From the NCBI GenBank assembly GCA_964368625.1, contig CAYJBH010000007.1:34542-98541 (forward strand): a stretch of 64,000 nucleotides of DNA, written 5' to 3'. This stretch comes from CAYJBH01 sp964368625. Its GTDB lineage: Bacteria; Bacillota; Clostridia; Oscillospirales; Ruminococcaceae. Shown here one piece after another: positions 27,103 to 36,368 of this stretch (position 1 is the first letter of the stretch; the number at the start of each line of letters is the position of its first letter). A program made the translations under genes and the position numbers. The notes under the pieces were generated by a model. That model did no database searches and was not told the origin of the DNA. It worked only from the letters and a program-made list of their open reading frames with translations.

Positions 27103-27900
27103 TTAAATATCATCGGTTGCAACAGTTATAGGGGTTATATCATGCCCAATAAATAGCCTTGCAAGCTCGGCAAATTGCTGCGGGAGATCCGAAACAAGGT
27201 AGCTAATACTACCACCGGATTTTCTATCAGTAGTCATATTATTTTCTGCAAGAAAATTTGCAGTATACCCTGCCGCTTCAGCACCGCTATCTATTAGGGT
27301 AACTCCTTTGGTAATCTTTGAGAGTATCGGAGCTAACAATGGATAATGGGTGCAACCAAGAATAAGGGTATCTATCTCTCTTTGCAAAAGAGGTTTTAGA
27401 TATTGTTCAGCAACAAGACGGGTTACCTCGTTATCAGTCTGAACAAACCCTGCTTCAACCAACGGTACAAAAAGTGGGCAGGCTGCCTCTATTGCCTCTG
27501 CAGAATATTTTTTAAGTTCGACCTTATAAGAAGCAGAATTAATGGTTGCAGCGGTAGCAATTACGCCTACCTTTTTATTTTTTGTTGCCTTTACTGCTGC
27601 AATAACAGCAGGTTCAATAACTCCGCGAATGGGAATATCGGTTTCCAATTGATTAATATCAACTACAGAGGATACAGTTCCACAGGCGATCAACACATAT
27701 TTAATATCATATCTCTTGAGAAGCGCTATATCCGACTGTGCAAACTTTTTTAAAATGTCACGGCTACGGTTTCCGTAGGGTACCCTTGCAGTATCTCCAA
27801 AATAGATAACATCTTCATTTGGCATTAATTGATGGAGAACACGAAGCGCGGATAATCCACCGAGACCACTGTCAAAAACCCCAATCGGGCGGTTATCCAT
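27103..27900 (-). CDS. murI: glutamate racemase
   Basis: A 265-residue enzyme making D-glutamate for peptidoglycan. FDSGLGGLS at the start and VIYFGDTARVPYG are typical. The two catalytic Cys are in IACGTVSS (family ACNTxSA, so Asn is Gly here) and LGCTHYPLL. It overlaps the end of ddl by eight bases, giving a compact D-amino-acid pair for wall synthesis. Confidence 0.93.
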   Translation of the reverse strand: MDNRPIGVFDSGLGGLSALRVLHQLMPNEDVIYFGDTARVPYGNRSRDILKKFAQSDIALLKRYDIKYVLIACGTVSSVVDINQLETDIPIRGVIEPAVIAAVKATKNKKVGVIATAATINSASYKVELKKYSAEAIEAACPLFVPLVEAGFVQTDNEVTRLVAEQYLKPLLQREIDTLILGCTHYPLLAPILSKITKGVTLIDSGAEAAGYTANFLAENNMTTDRKSGGSISYLVSDLPQQFAELARLFIGHDITPITVATDDI

Positions 27901-28966
27901 GCTGCTCCTTTAGGGCAAGATCAATAAGTTGCGTTAAAAGCTCCTTGTTGTCTATGCCGCTGTATTCCATCAGCTTTGGGTACATACTAATACTTGTAAA
28001 CCCGGGCAGTGTATTTATCTCGTTAAGTAGAATTTCGCCATCAGAGTTCCTTAAAAAAAAGTCAACCCTTGCAAGACCTCTACAGTCTAGAGTTTTAAAA
28101 ACTTTAACTGCATAGTCTTGAATCTTGTTGCGAACATCGTCTGTAATTCTTGCAGGAATATACTGCTCAGGATTATCATTGCTGTATTTGTCGTCATAAC
28201 TGTAAAAGCTATCACCAGGAACAATCTCACCTATGGCAGAGGCAAATGCCGGATCTGTTCCAAGCACGGCACATTCCAACTCGATGCCGTCGATGCCCTC
28301 TTCTAAGAGAATTTTATTGTCATGTGCAGCAGCAGTTAGCAATGCGGATAAAAGCTCGCTCTTACTGGTAACTCGATTAACCCCAACCGATGAACCTGCA
28401 CAGGCAGGCTTAACAAATAAGGGCAGCTTTAGGGTATCGATTATCTCGGTTATTTTATCTTCAGATAAGGGAAGCTCAAAACGGTTTACCAACATATATT
28501 TGCAGTGGGGTACACCGGCCTTTTCTGTTAGAACATTGGTTATGTATTTATCCATGCATGCTGCAGAGGAAATAGTTTTAGAGCCAACGAATGGTATTCC
28601 TGCTATGCTAAGTAGTCCCTGCAAAGTTCCATCTTCACCATTCTTTCCATGCAAAACAGGAAACACAACATCAATTTTTTGTCGACGAAATGCTCCACCC
28701 TCCTCACAGATGAAGATACCGCCATGTGAGCTGTCTGGAGAAATGAAGGCGGGAAGGCAGTCGGGATAAAACTCCCAGCTACCGTCTAGTAGTCGTTCGG
28801 TGCCATCGGGGTAGTATAACCAGTGACCTTTTTTAGTTATACCAATTTTAACCACCTCAAATCGGGCGGAGTCGATACTATTTATTACCATTGCTGCAGA
28901 ACGGCAGGAAACCTCATGCTCTGAGGAGGCACCGCCAAACAAAACCAAAACTCTTGTCTTAGACAT
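27893..28966 (-). CDS. ddl: D-alanine--D-alanine ligase
   Basis: A 357-residue ATP-grasp ligase. LFGGASSEHEVS at the N-terminus, PVLHGKNGEDGTLQGLLSIAGIPFVG, VKPACAGSSVGVN, DFFLRNSDGEILLNEINTLPGFTSISMYPKLME are the family blocks in order. It joins two D-Ala for the peptidoglycan stem. I did not identify the residue that decides D-Ala versus D-lactate specificity with confidence. First gene of the ddl-murI-DUF1934-argS unit. Confidence 0.96.
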   Translation of the reverse strand: MSKTRVLVLFGGASSEHEVSCRSAAMVINSIDSARFEVVKIGITKKGHWLYYPDGTERLLDGSWEFYPDCLPAFISPDSSHGGIFICEEGGAFRRQKIDVVFPVLHGKNGEDGTLQGLLSIAGIPFVGSKTISSAACMDKYITNVLTEKAGVPHCKYMLVNRFELPLSEDKITEIIDTLKLPLFVKPACAGSSVGVNRVTSKSELLSALLTAAAHDNKILLEEGIDGIELECAVLGTDPAFASAIGEIVPGDSFYSYDDKYSNDNPEQYIPARITDDVRNKIQDYAVKVFKTLDCRGLARVDFFLRNSDGEILLNEINTLPGFTSISMYPKLMEYSGIDNKELLTQLIDLALKEQHG

Positions 28967-29031
28967 TATTAATCTCTCATAATTATATGCTGTACTTAAT
29001 TGTATAGTGGTCGTTATAAATATATTCCGTG

Positions 29032-29280
29032 TTAACTAAATAAATAGCTAAGCAGCTGCATTAAAAACCTTGGAAGTATCATTAGGTAGTATATGCCGAT
29101 AAAGATAAAACTAACACCAAATACTATAGATGTAACAATTAGGGTGTTTCTTAAAAAAATTGTTTTACCGAACTTCAGATATGCAAATAACACAACAATT
29201 ATAGCTATCAGTAGGCGAAAAAATATTTCGGAAAACCAATATCCAACCATTCCAAAGGCGGTTAATCCAAAAAACTCCAC
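29032..29280 (-). CDS. small membrane protein of unknown function
   Basis: An 82-residue, strongly hydrophobic protein with two or three membrane segments and the loop LKFGKTIFLRN. I do not recognise it. GTG start with AAAGGA seven bases upstream, and 41 bases after the SGNH hydrolase gene on the same strand, so it is probably the last gene of the surface-glycan operon. Confidence 0.5.
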   Translation of the reverse strand: MEFFGLTAFGMVGYWFSEIFFRLLIAIIVVLFAYLKFGKTIFLRNTLIVTSIVFGVSFIFIGIYYLMILPRFLMQLLSYLFS

Positions 29281-29321
29281 TTAAAGTTCCTTTCAAGGTT
29301 GCTGTATATACGCTAATCCTA

Positions 29322-30398
29322 TCATGCCACTGGCTGTGAAGACGGCTCAGAGGTAACCGGAGCCTGCGAAATGGGCTCGGTTTCTGTTTCGGGGGTAGAT
29401 GTTATTGCTGCGGGATCTATATAGTGTGGCGAACCCGGGAGATAAGGATTTGTATCGGTATGAATGGTATGAGAAATTAAATAATCTCTAATTTCAATAT
29501 ATCCATCCGGCTTAATATGAAATCCATCCGGCTGAGCAATATCGGCACGAAGGTAACCAGAAGAGTCTGCAACAATTTCGTGTAAATCCAGATAATGAAC
29601 ATTACGCTCGGCTGCTATAACAGCAAGTTTGTCGTTTACACTATTAATATAGCTAACACTGTATCTGGGGTCGGTCGAACGCTCCTCTGTTTGCGGGGGT
29701 ATACTCATTATATATTTTATTGAGTTTGGCATCTTTGCATTTAAGGTATCGAAAAGCATGGTAAATGAAGCTAAAAGCTGTTCTTCGCTCATCCAAACAA
29801 GGTCGTTTACACCTATTAATATATAAATTTTAGCAGGACTGTAGGTTGCCATAAGGTCAATGGGGTTAACCTGAGCACCGTCCGGCCCTTCCACCGTTTG
29901 GCTTACAAAGCCATTGGTAGACATGCTTTTATAAGCCGCACTATAAGAGTTTGGGAAAATCTGATATGCCTCAACAAACCCCTGTGCCAGAGAATCGCCC
30001 ATAAAAACTGCATCGTTAAAATAGGACATATCTACCTTGCCGTTTTCCGGCAACGAAAGCATCTTAGCAGATTGGGCCTGAGCCGGGGCAAGATTAATAG
30101 TTCTGTCAACAACATCCGGAACCACAAATTGTTCAATAACTTCGCTGGCTACAGATTGAGAGCTATCTGTAACTTGAGAGGTGATGTTGGTTGATGATTG
30201 TGATGTAATTTCGGTTGACTCGGCATGAAAACCGGATTCAAAAAAGGTTATAAAGGTAAAGCTAAATATACCGGTAAACACTACAAACATAACCGAAAGC
30301 AGGCTGCGTCGCCTAACATCGTTACGTCGTTGTATTGCCTTAAGCCTTCGTCTTTCACTTAGAGAACGAGGTTGACTGTGGTTACTGCTTTGCATCAT
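29322..30398 (-). CDS. membrane-anchored SGNH/GDSL hydrolase
   Basis: A 358-residue protein. A basic cytoplasmic tail (RRRLKAIQRRNDVRRRS) precedes one membrane segment near residues 33-53, then a Ser/Thr-rich linker and the extracellular hydrolase domain. Block I is FMGDSLAQGF (nucleophile Ser), block III is LIGVNDL and the last block is DGFHIKPDGY (Asp and His). Such enzymes deacetylate or esterify surface polymers. Three ATGs are close together; 30398 has GGAG at seven bases. The start lies inside the end of the YesL-like gene (17-base overlap). Confidence 0.83.
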   Translation of the reverse strand: MMQSSNHSQPRSLSERRRLKAIQRRNDVRRRSLLSVMFVVFTGIFSFTFITFFESGFHAESTEITSQSSTNITSQVTDSSQSVASEVIEQFVVPDVVDRTINLAPAQAQSAKMLSLPENGKVDMSYFNDAVFMGDSLAQGFVEAYQIFPNSYSAAYKSMSTNGFVSQTVEGPDGAQVNPIDLMATYSPAKIYILIGVNDLVWMSEEQLLASFTMLFDTLNAKMPNSIKYIMSIPPQTEERSTDPRYSVSYINSVNDKLAVIAAERNVHYLDLHEIVADSSGYLRADIAQPDGFHIKPDGYIEIRDYLISHTIHTDTNPYLPGSPHYIDPAAITSTPETETEPISQAPVTSEPSSQPVA

Positions 30399-31128
30399 CG
30401 TCATTCTCCGAATGATTCAGAGATTCTTCCTCTGAAATCAGTTTGTTAGTAATAAAAACCTTTTCGATTACCGGCCAAACATTCATGTTTACCAGAAGGT
30501 TAGTGAGTGAGCAATTATAGATAAGTATCAGAATCGGCGCTAATGGAATAAACCAAAAAGCCAAGATCCAAAATGGAACAGTGGTTATAAGTATAAGAGC
30601 CGAGCGTGGTAAAAAAGCAACGGTTAGTAATAAGGCGTTCTTAAGCTGAACCTTTAAAGGAAGCTCTACAACCGCAATAAGGGTGAAAAGATAACAACTT
30701 GCAATAGTAATAATAACAACCAACATAGCGGTAAAGCTGGATAAAATAAAGTAGGGTAGCTCACCGGTACTGTTATACCATTGGAAATATGTTATAACAG
30801 AAAAAACAGAAAATGCAATTAATGCCATAACTATAAGTCCGGCAGGAAGTGCACGCTTAAAGTTCTCTTTAAACGCCTTTTTATATTCATAAATTACATA
30901 ACATGGAATATCTCTAACACGCTTTGTGATAACAGCGGAAAGCGCAACTATTGCAGGTCCAATGGTTACGATCGGAATGCAACATAAAACAAAAACAAAG
31001 TTAAGCTTAATAAGATCGCCAAAATCCCTTGCGATAATCTCAAATAATCGCATTATTCCTTTTTTCTTAGGTTCGTCTTTACGAATGCCTTTGCCTTCTC
31101 GTAAATAACCCGGTGTAAAAAATCCCAA
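30382..31128 (-). CDS. DUF624 (YesL-like) membrane protein
   Basis: A 248-residue protein with about five membrane segments. GFFTPGYLREGKGIRKDEPKKKG, then LFEIIARDFGDLIKLNFVFVLCCIPIVTIGPAIVAL, is characteristic of the YesL family often found near carbohydrate genes; its role is unknown. The frame stays open 20 codons upstream, but a TTG at 31128 has AAAGGAG nine bases before it and lies just past the flippase stop codon, so I take that start. Confidence 0.82.
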   Translation of the reverse strand: MGFFTPGYLREGKGIRKDEPKKKGIMRLFEIIARDFGDLIKLNFVFVLCCIPIVTIGPAIVALSAVITKRVRDIPCYVIYEYKKAFKENFKRALPAGLIVMALIAFSVFSVITYFQWYNSTGELPYFILSSFTAMLVVIITIASCYLFTLIAVVELPLKVQLKNALLLTVAFLPRSALILITTVPFWILAFWFIPLAPILILIYNCSLTNLLVNMNVWPVIEKVFITNKLISEEESLNHSENDDDAKQ

Positions 31129-31129
31129 T

Positions 31130-32587
31130 TTACATATCTCCTTTAGCTGTTTTATTCTTAAACAGTCCCGAAGCAAAAGCTCGGGCATCTTTTATTTCAT
31201 TTTTGTACCCACAACTAAGTATTATAGCACAAATAATGGCAAAAGTAAATTTAATCCAAAAATAATTTGTGAAAATTGTGCTAAATATCGCTAAGATAAC
31301 TACCAATGATAGAGCAATCGTGCTCTTAATTGGATGTTCAACAGTTTTATAGTATTTTTGAGCAATAACAGTCCTAAACACAAACATTAAGATTCCGGAT
31401 AGAGCAACAGCAAATGATGCACCAATCATACCAAAAGTTGGGGTTAATAAAATACTGAAAATAATTGTGCCTACAAGCGATATTCCAATTCCGACAGTGT
31501 CGAATAAAGTTCGTCTTGAAATAGAAATTCCATAAACAGTGGTTTCGCTAATTATCAGGAATAATGGCCCTAACGAAAGGATGGGGAAAAGCTCCATTCC
31601 TCCTCGGTATTCTTCTCCTAGTACCATAAATAAAACATCTTCAAACATTACAAGAAGTGCGAAAAATAGTGCTGTTATAAGAACTATGTAGTCGTGAACC
31701 TTTGCAATTTCCTTTTGATTTGTTCGATAGTTTGCATAAATAAATGCCGACCAATAGGTGGCAAAACCTGCCTGGATAACTGCTATCACGTTGGAGAGTA
31801 ATATTACCATGGAATAAACCCCCTGTTCGGCACTGCCAAACAGGTTTCCGATATAGGCTTTAGAAAAAAGTGAGGTAAGCCAGAGCATTACCGGAGTAGG
31901 AGCGAGAGCAAATCCATAGGGTAACAGCTCGGCAAGGTTCTTTTTGTCTATCGCAGTTTTATCAGGGATGGGATTATCACGTCTTAATAAGGCGAACACT
32001 ATCGCAAAGACAACAAGACCTATCGTGAAAAATATTATTGCCATTTCAAAGGTTGGCTGAACAAATGTTCCCAGCACAAAGAAAAATCTTGAGAAGAACT
32101 GCATTCCAATGCTCTCTATGGTATAGAGTTTTAGGTTACCCTCCATTCTATATGCAATATTGTAGTATCTTGCAAGCATTAATAAAAAAGCGTTTATGAA
32201 CAAAAGCGGTGTAACATAGCTTGGCATAGCTTCGCTAAAGAACAGGGCGGTTAAGAAATCGCTAAAAAAAGTTGAAGCACAAACACCAATAATTATTAGG
32301 GTACTGCCCGATATAAACAAACAGATGGTAAATAATCGCTTTGCACCCATACCATTTGGTGGCTCATTAAAAAAGCGAATAAATGCCTGGTCTAATCCAA
32401 GTATTGCGGTATTCATAATTAGGGTTGCGGCCGATATAAATATATCCACCGGACCAAATACCTCGGGAGGCATTAAATAGGTTGTCATAAGTACCGACAG
32501 ACCATAGATAATAAAGTTAATGTAGGTTGCTACGGAATAGGAGAGCGCAGAGCGCAGAAAACCGGCAACCGAAAAGCCTTTTTGCAT
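31130..32587 (-). CDS. Wzx-type polysaccharide flippase
   Basis: A 485-residue membrane protein with about 14 hydrophobic segments and the layout of the MVF/MATE-fold polysaccharide transporters: an N-terminal VATYINFIIYGLSVLMTTYLMPPEVFG and a middle LPYGFALAPTPVMLWLTSLFSKAYIGNLFG. It should move a lipid-linked glycan across the membrane. It lies between a glycosyltransferase and the YesL-like gene in a tight same-strand run (3-base and 1-base gaps). Confidence 0.85.
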   Translation of the reverse strand: MQKGFSVAGFLRSALSYSVATYINFIIYGLSVLMTTYLMPPEVFGPVDIFISAATLIMNTAILGLDQAFIRFFNEPPNGMGAKRLFTICLFISGSTLIIIGVCASTFFSDFLTALFFSEAMPSYVTPLLFINAFLLMLARYYNIAYRMEGNLKLYTIESIGMQFFSRFFFVLGTFVQPTFEMAIIFFTIGLVVFAIVFALLRRDNPIPDKTAIDKKNLAELLPYGFALAPTPVMLWLTSLFSKAYIGNLFGSAEQGVYSMVILLSNVIAVIQAGFATYWSAFIYANYRTNQKEIAKVHDYIVLITALFFALLVMFEDVLFMVLGEEYRGGMELFPILSLGPLFLIISETTVYGISISRRTLFDTVGIGISLVGTIIFSILLTPTFGMIGASFAVALSGILMFVFRTVIAQKYYKTVEHPIKSTIALSLVVILAIFSTIFTNYFWIKFTFAIICAIILSCGYKNEIKDARAFASGLFKNKTAKGDM

Positions 32588-32590
32588 CGG

Positions 32591-33913
32591 CTACCTACCT
32601 CCGTTCTTGTTTACAAAATATTCAACCCTTTTCCTTAGCTTAGCTTCATTTTCTTTGGAGACATAACCTTTTTCTATATAGCCGTAAATTCTTCCTGCAA
32701 AATCGGCAAACCCGGGAATAAATTTAAGTCTCGACGGATTAAATCTAAGTGCAAAAAAAATGTGTATACCTATTAAAGCACAGAATTTTATAAGGTTAAA
32801 CCTTGGCTTATAGCCATCACCGAAAATTTTGCCCCTTTCAGTTTCTTTGTGAACTCGTTCCAAAAGATCAGACATTCGCAGATAGGCTGCGCGGTCGGTA
32901 ACGCTGTAAAAACTTTTTAAGAACTCCTCGTTAAAGGGGTATATATCCATAGTGGAGTTAACGTCATTTAAAAAACCTTCAAGATCGGTTATATAGTCTG
33001 CCTGCTCATAAATAACAGGATCATACTCTGCCTCAATAGGGTAGGGGCGCAATATACCACAACCTTTGTTGGCAAAATACACCTCGGCAAGTGCAGTTGA
33101 CATCCAGTTGTAAACGCGATCAGACACAACCACCCACTGCTTAACCGAGTGATCTGAAATAACATGAAAATGTTGATATTTGTTCTGCATCTCGGTAAGG
33201 CGGGTGCATTTCCATTCGCTGGGGTGGGGTCGGTAGACAATGCTTATGTCGCTGTAACGCTCCATAGCTTCACAAAACCAATCGAGGGTGGTTTCCATCG
33301 ACTTTTTATTTGTATCTCTAAATCCTCTAAAGTCGAGGCCAGCCATTGTACTAAGTTCAGAAACCTCCTTGTCATCCATATTAGCATATCCAAAGGATGA
33401 AATATAGAGAATTATGCGACGCTTAGGATCAATAGAGTAATTATTGCATATCTCGTCGCGATTAAGGTAGTAGCCACTAAATTCCGGCCGTAAAAAGTCA
33501 AGCTGCATGGCGCCGGTTATCTCTAAACTTTGTTCCGGTACGCCCTCCGACATCAACCGATGTTTAGTTGCCTCTCCCCAACAGGTTTGGATAGCATATT
33601 GTGCATTTTCAAGACAGTTGAAAAATGGGCTTTGCTCCTGCTCACGGGATAATATCTGCTCCCAATGTAGATTTACCACCCTGTTAAGTCTGCCAACGTT
33701 ATTAAAAACATGACTGTTAATGGATTCATTGTTGTACATGCAGGATGTAACTATAACTCTTGGTTTAGACCAAAAAAAATGCTTTATCTTTTTTCGGCCT
33801 AACAGTTGTTTAATTTCTACACTGTAGCCGCGTCGTTTTAGCTCTGTCTCTAATAGTAAAATACATTCATACTCCCTTACCGGGTGTTCGTAAAGTATTA
33901 AAAAGTCTAACAA
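32591..33913 (-). CDS. GT-B type surface-carbohydrate transferase
   Basis: A 440-residue soluble protein resembling the family named surface carbohydrate biosynthesis proteins, distantly related to CDP-glycerol transferases. VVNLHWEQI and QTCWGEATKHRLMSEGVP lie in the N-terminal half. In the C-terminal half ILYISSFGYA, IVYRPHPSEW, HVISDHSVKQWVVVSDRVYNWMSTALAEVYFANKGCGIL follows the usual donor-site order. The transferred group is unknown. It follows the SGNH partner gene by three bases. Confidence 0.68.
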   Translation of the reverse strand: MLDFLILYEHPVREYECILLLETELKRRGYSVEIKQLLGRKKIKHFFWSKPRVIVTSCMYNNESINSHVFNNVGRLNRVVNLHWEQILSREQEQSPFFNCLENAQYAIQTCWGEATKHRLMSEGVPEQSLEITGAMQLDFLRPEFSGYYLNRDEICNNYSIDPKRRIILYISSFGYANMDDKEVSELSTMAGLDFRGFRDTNKKSMETTLDWFCEAMERYSDISIVYRPHPSEWKCTRLTEMQNKYQHFHVISDHSVKQWVVVSDRVYNWMSTALAEVYFANKGCGILRPYPIEAEYDPVIYEQADYITDLEGFLNDVNSTMDIYPFNEEFLKSFYSVTDRAAYLRMSDLLERVHKETERGKIFGDGYKPRFNLIKFCALIGIHIFFALRFNPSRLKFIPGFADFAGRIYGYIEKGYVSKENEAKLRKRVEYFVNKNGGR

Positions 33914-33916
33914 TTA

Positions 33917-34858
33917 TTACCTCACTGTAGTTAAATCCTCAGAAAATAATCTTTTGGTAAATTCCGGTAATCCGGTAACAGGGTCAAGATGAAAACCATC
34001 ATAAAACATATCCTGATCGTATTGTACAAGCTTGTTTTGCTCATAGTCAAGTACGGTAATCCCCTCATCTTCAAGGCGATCTAAAATCTTTTTCATTTCG
34101 GTATCGATTTTTAAAGGCTCTATAACATATTCTGTTATAGACTCGTGTGCGGGTGGTAAAACAACGGTGAAATTGATTCCCAGATCTTTACATTCATTTG
34201 CAATATCTATAACCCTATCCACAGCCTCATGGTTTAAAACATACCCCTCACTCTCTGCCTTAATCAGCTCGGCATAGTCTATGAGGTTCTGGCGGTAGGG
34301 GAGAGGATTTCCCTGCTCATCAACATAATCTTCGCTTAGCCAAACTCCCTGCTCCATCGAAACGCCTGAGCGTTCACCTCTTAGATTTAACCTTATCTCG
34401 TTTAACATCTCTATGTTATAATCGAAGTTTGTCATGTATGCAAGAGGATTATTAACAACCTTTTCTATCTGCTCGGTTCTATCTTTATAATAGGCGGTAT
34501 TTAGAGTGTAAAAAGATAAACTCAATACCACATTTTTAAGTTCAGGATTATTTTGTTCTGCAAATTCGTAAAGATCCATCGCCTCGGTAACCGAAGCACC
34601 GCCGAAACATAGGTTAGAATACCGCTCACCTGCAATCTGTTCTACAAGATCCATATCAAGATGTGCAAGCCGTGAGTCTCCAACCAGAATACTGTCGGAA
34701 GGTTCTTGAAGATATGCCCTTGTTCTATATATAACGCTGTTGGTGTTAGCAACCTCCTTCAAGCCGAAATAGTTATACGGCTCAAAGATAAAAAACACCA
34801 CAAAATAAGCTATTATAGGTAACAATATTATAGATATTCGTAAAATCAATTTTTTCAT
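33917..34858 (-). CDS. membrane-anchored SGNH-like partner of the MBOAT acyltransferase
   Basis: A 313-residue protein with one N-terminal membrane segment (residues 4-28) and an extracellular domain. SILVGDSRLAHLD carries the presumed nucleophile Ser, and DGFHLDPVTG near the C-terminus the Asp/His pair, as in DltD- and AlgX/AlgJ-like proteins that work with MBOAT proteins to put acyl groups on surface polymers. It starts three bases after the MBOAT gene, which supports the pairing. Confidence 0.78.
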   Translation of the reverse strand: MKKLILRISIILLPIIAYFVVFFIFEPYNYFGLKEVANTNSVIYRTRAYLQEPSDSILVGDSRLAHLDMDLVEQIAGERYSNLCFGGASVTEAMDLYEFAEQNNPELKNVVLSLSFYTLNTAYYKDRTEQIEKVVNNPLAYMTNFDYNIEMLNEIRLNLRGERSGVSMEQGVWLSEDYVDEQGNPLPYRQNLIDYAELIKAESEGYVLNHEAVDRVIDIANECKDLGINFTVVLPPAHESITEYVIEPLKIDTEMKKILDRLEDEGITVLDYEQNKLVQYDQDMFYDGFHLDPVTGLPEFTKRLFSEDLTTVR

Positions 34859-34861
34859 AGA

Positions 34862-36307
34862 TTAAAATCCCGCATAGATAAAGCTTGCAGTACTGCCATA
34901 ACCACCGTTGTTGAGCAAAAATCCTGCAAGACAAAGCCCTATAAAGGCATAGTAGATGACCCAACGATAGCGAAGATTACAAATTATTTCACTCTCGCTA
35001 TGGTTAGTTTTATAGCACAAATGGTCTATTGTGATAACCACCGCAAGCGATAACAGGCAAAAAATCAGATATGCCGAGGCGATTAACGGATCAGCATTAA
35101 AGGTTGTGGCTGCTTCAAAAAAGCTATAAAAGTTAAAATCTAAGCTGCCGAATATACGCGCAAATACCGAAAGTGCTTGGTCGATATCGGTTGCCCTAAA
35201 AAATACAAGACTTGCAGAAAACAGCAAAAAGACAACAGCACGTTTTAGATAAAGCCTAATGGCAGACTGCTTCTTTTTGGGCTTTCGATAATGGTTATGT
35301 AGTAGCTCTTCTCCGATTCTGAATACTGCCTGAAGAATGCCCCAGATAAGAAAGGTTATGCCGGCGCCATGCCAGATACCGGATATAACAAACAGGATAG
35401 TTATACTGCTATATAACGGCAAACCTTTAAAAAATCTGCCTATAATAGGAAGTTTAGATATGGGTCGATTCCAGATAAGTGGGGTAAATATATAATCCTG
35501 TAACCATTTTGAGAGTGATATATGCCAGCGTTGCCAAAAACCGGAAAAATTGGTGCTATAGAATGGCTGTTTAAAGTTAGGTGCAAGGGTAATTCCAAAT
35601 AGTTGTGCAGTACCTCTTGCGATATCGGTATAACCTGAAAAATCAAAATAGAGCTGAAAAGTGAAAAGCAGACAGGCAACAAACAACACCGACCCTCCGG
35701 ATTGCTCGTTTGAAAATATTGGGCCAATTATGTTGCCAAGCGGTATTGCGACACAAAGCTTCTTAATATACCCTATCGCTAATATAAGCAAACCTTCTGC
35801 AGTTTTTTGGTAGCTGAATGTTAGAGGTTTTGAAAGCTCTAACAGAAGGGTGTCACTTCTCGGTATAGGACCTGCCGACAGCTGAGCAAAAAAACCGATA
35901 AAAAGACTGTATCGTAGAAGATTTTTTTCAGGCTTTGCCGCACCGGTAGCTACATCAACGAGATAACCGACGGTAGAAAAGGTATAATAACTAATCCCTA
36001 TCGGCATAATAAGAGATTCAATAGGCTCCCAAAGATATCTGTATTTAAAGAAGCAAAGAACAGCCACCGCAAAGGTTACCGTAACGGTAAGAATACCTAC
36101 CACTCTACCTTTTTTCAATGCCAAACCACCGAGATATCCAACGGCAATATAACCCGGCAAAACATAAAACAGTGATGGTTCAAACATGATGTAGAAAGCA
36201 AGGCTAACTGCAACGAGATAGCCGCACCGCAGTTTTATCGGAAGAATATAGTAAAAAGCCGCAGCTAGCGGCAAAAATACAAGATATGAGGTTGACAAAA
36301 AATCCAT
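34862..36307 (-). CDS. MBOAT-family membrane O-acyltransferase (AlgI/DltB-like)
   Basis: A 481-residue protein with about eleven membrane segments. PIGISYYTFSTVGYLVDV, GPIPRSD, NFSGFWQRWHISLSKWLQDYIFTPL and the catalytic His in SGIWHGAGITFLIWG are the AlgI/PatA/DltB signatures. These proteins pass acyl groups through the membrane to an extracellular SGNH partner, which modifies an exopolysaccharide or teichoic acid. First gene of the surface-glycan run; 61 bases separate it from ptsI upstream, without a clear terminator. Confidence 0.9.
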   Translation of the reverse strand: MDFLSTSYLVFLPLAAAFYYILPIKLRCGYLVAVSLAFYIMFEPSLFYVLPGYIAVGYLGGLALKKGRVVGILTVTVTFAVAVLCFFKYRYLWEPIESLIMPIGISYYTFSTVGYLVDVATGAAKPEKNLLRYSLFIGFFAQLSAGPIPRSDTLLLELSKPLTFSYQKTAEGLLILAIGYIKKLCVAIPLGNIIGPIFSNEQSGGSVLFVACLLFTFQLYFDFSGYTDIARGTAQLFGITLAPNFKQPFYSTNFSGFWQRWHISLSKWLQDYIFTPLIWNRPISKLPIIGRFFKGLPLYSSITILFVISGIWHGAGITFLIWGILQAVFRIGEELLHNHYRKPKKKQSAIRLYLKRAVVFLLFSASLVFFRATDIDQALSVFARIFGSLDFNFYSFFEAATTFNADPLIASAYLIFCLLSLAVVITIDHLCYKTNHSESEIICNLRYRWVIYYAFIGLCLAGFLLNNGGYGSTASFIYAGF

Positions 36308-36368
36308 ATAAACGTTTAAAATTCCTTAGTTAACATACTGTAAAGACATCTACTAGGTTTCAGAATAG

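Noticed and set aside
36308..36368. Separate promoter for the surface-glycan operon
   Set aside because: Only a poor -35/-10 pair could be drawn; read-through from ptsI is equally possible, so no feature was called.
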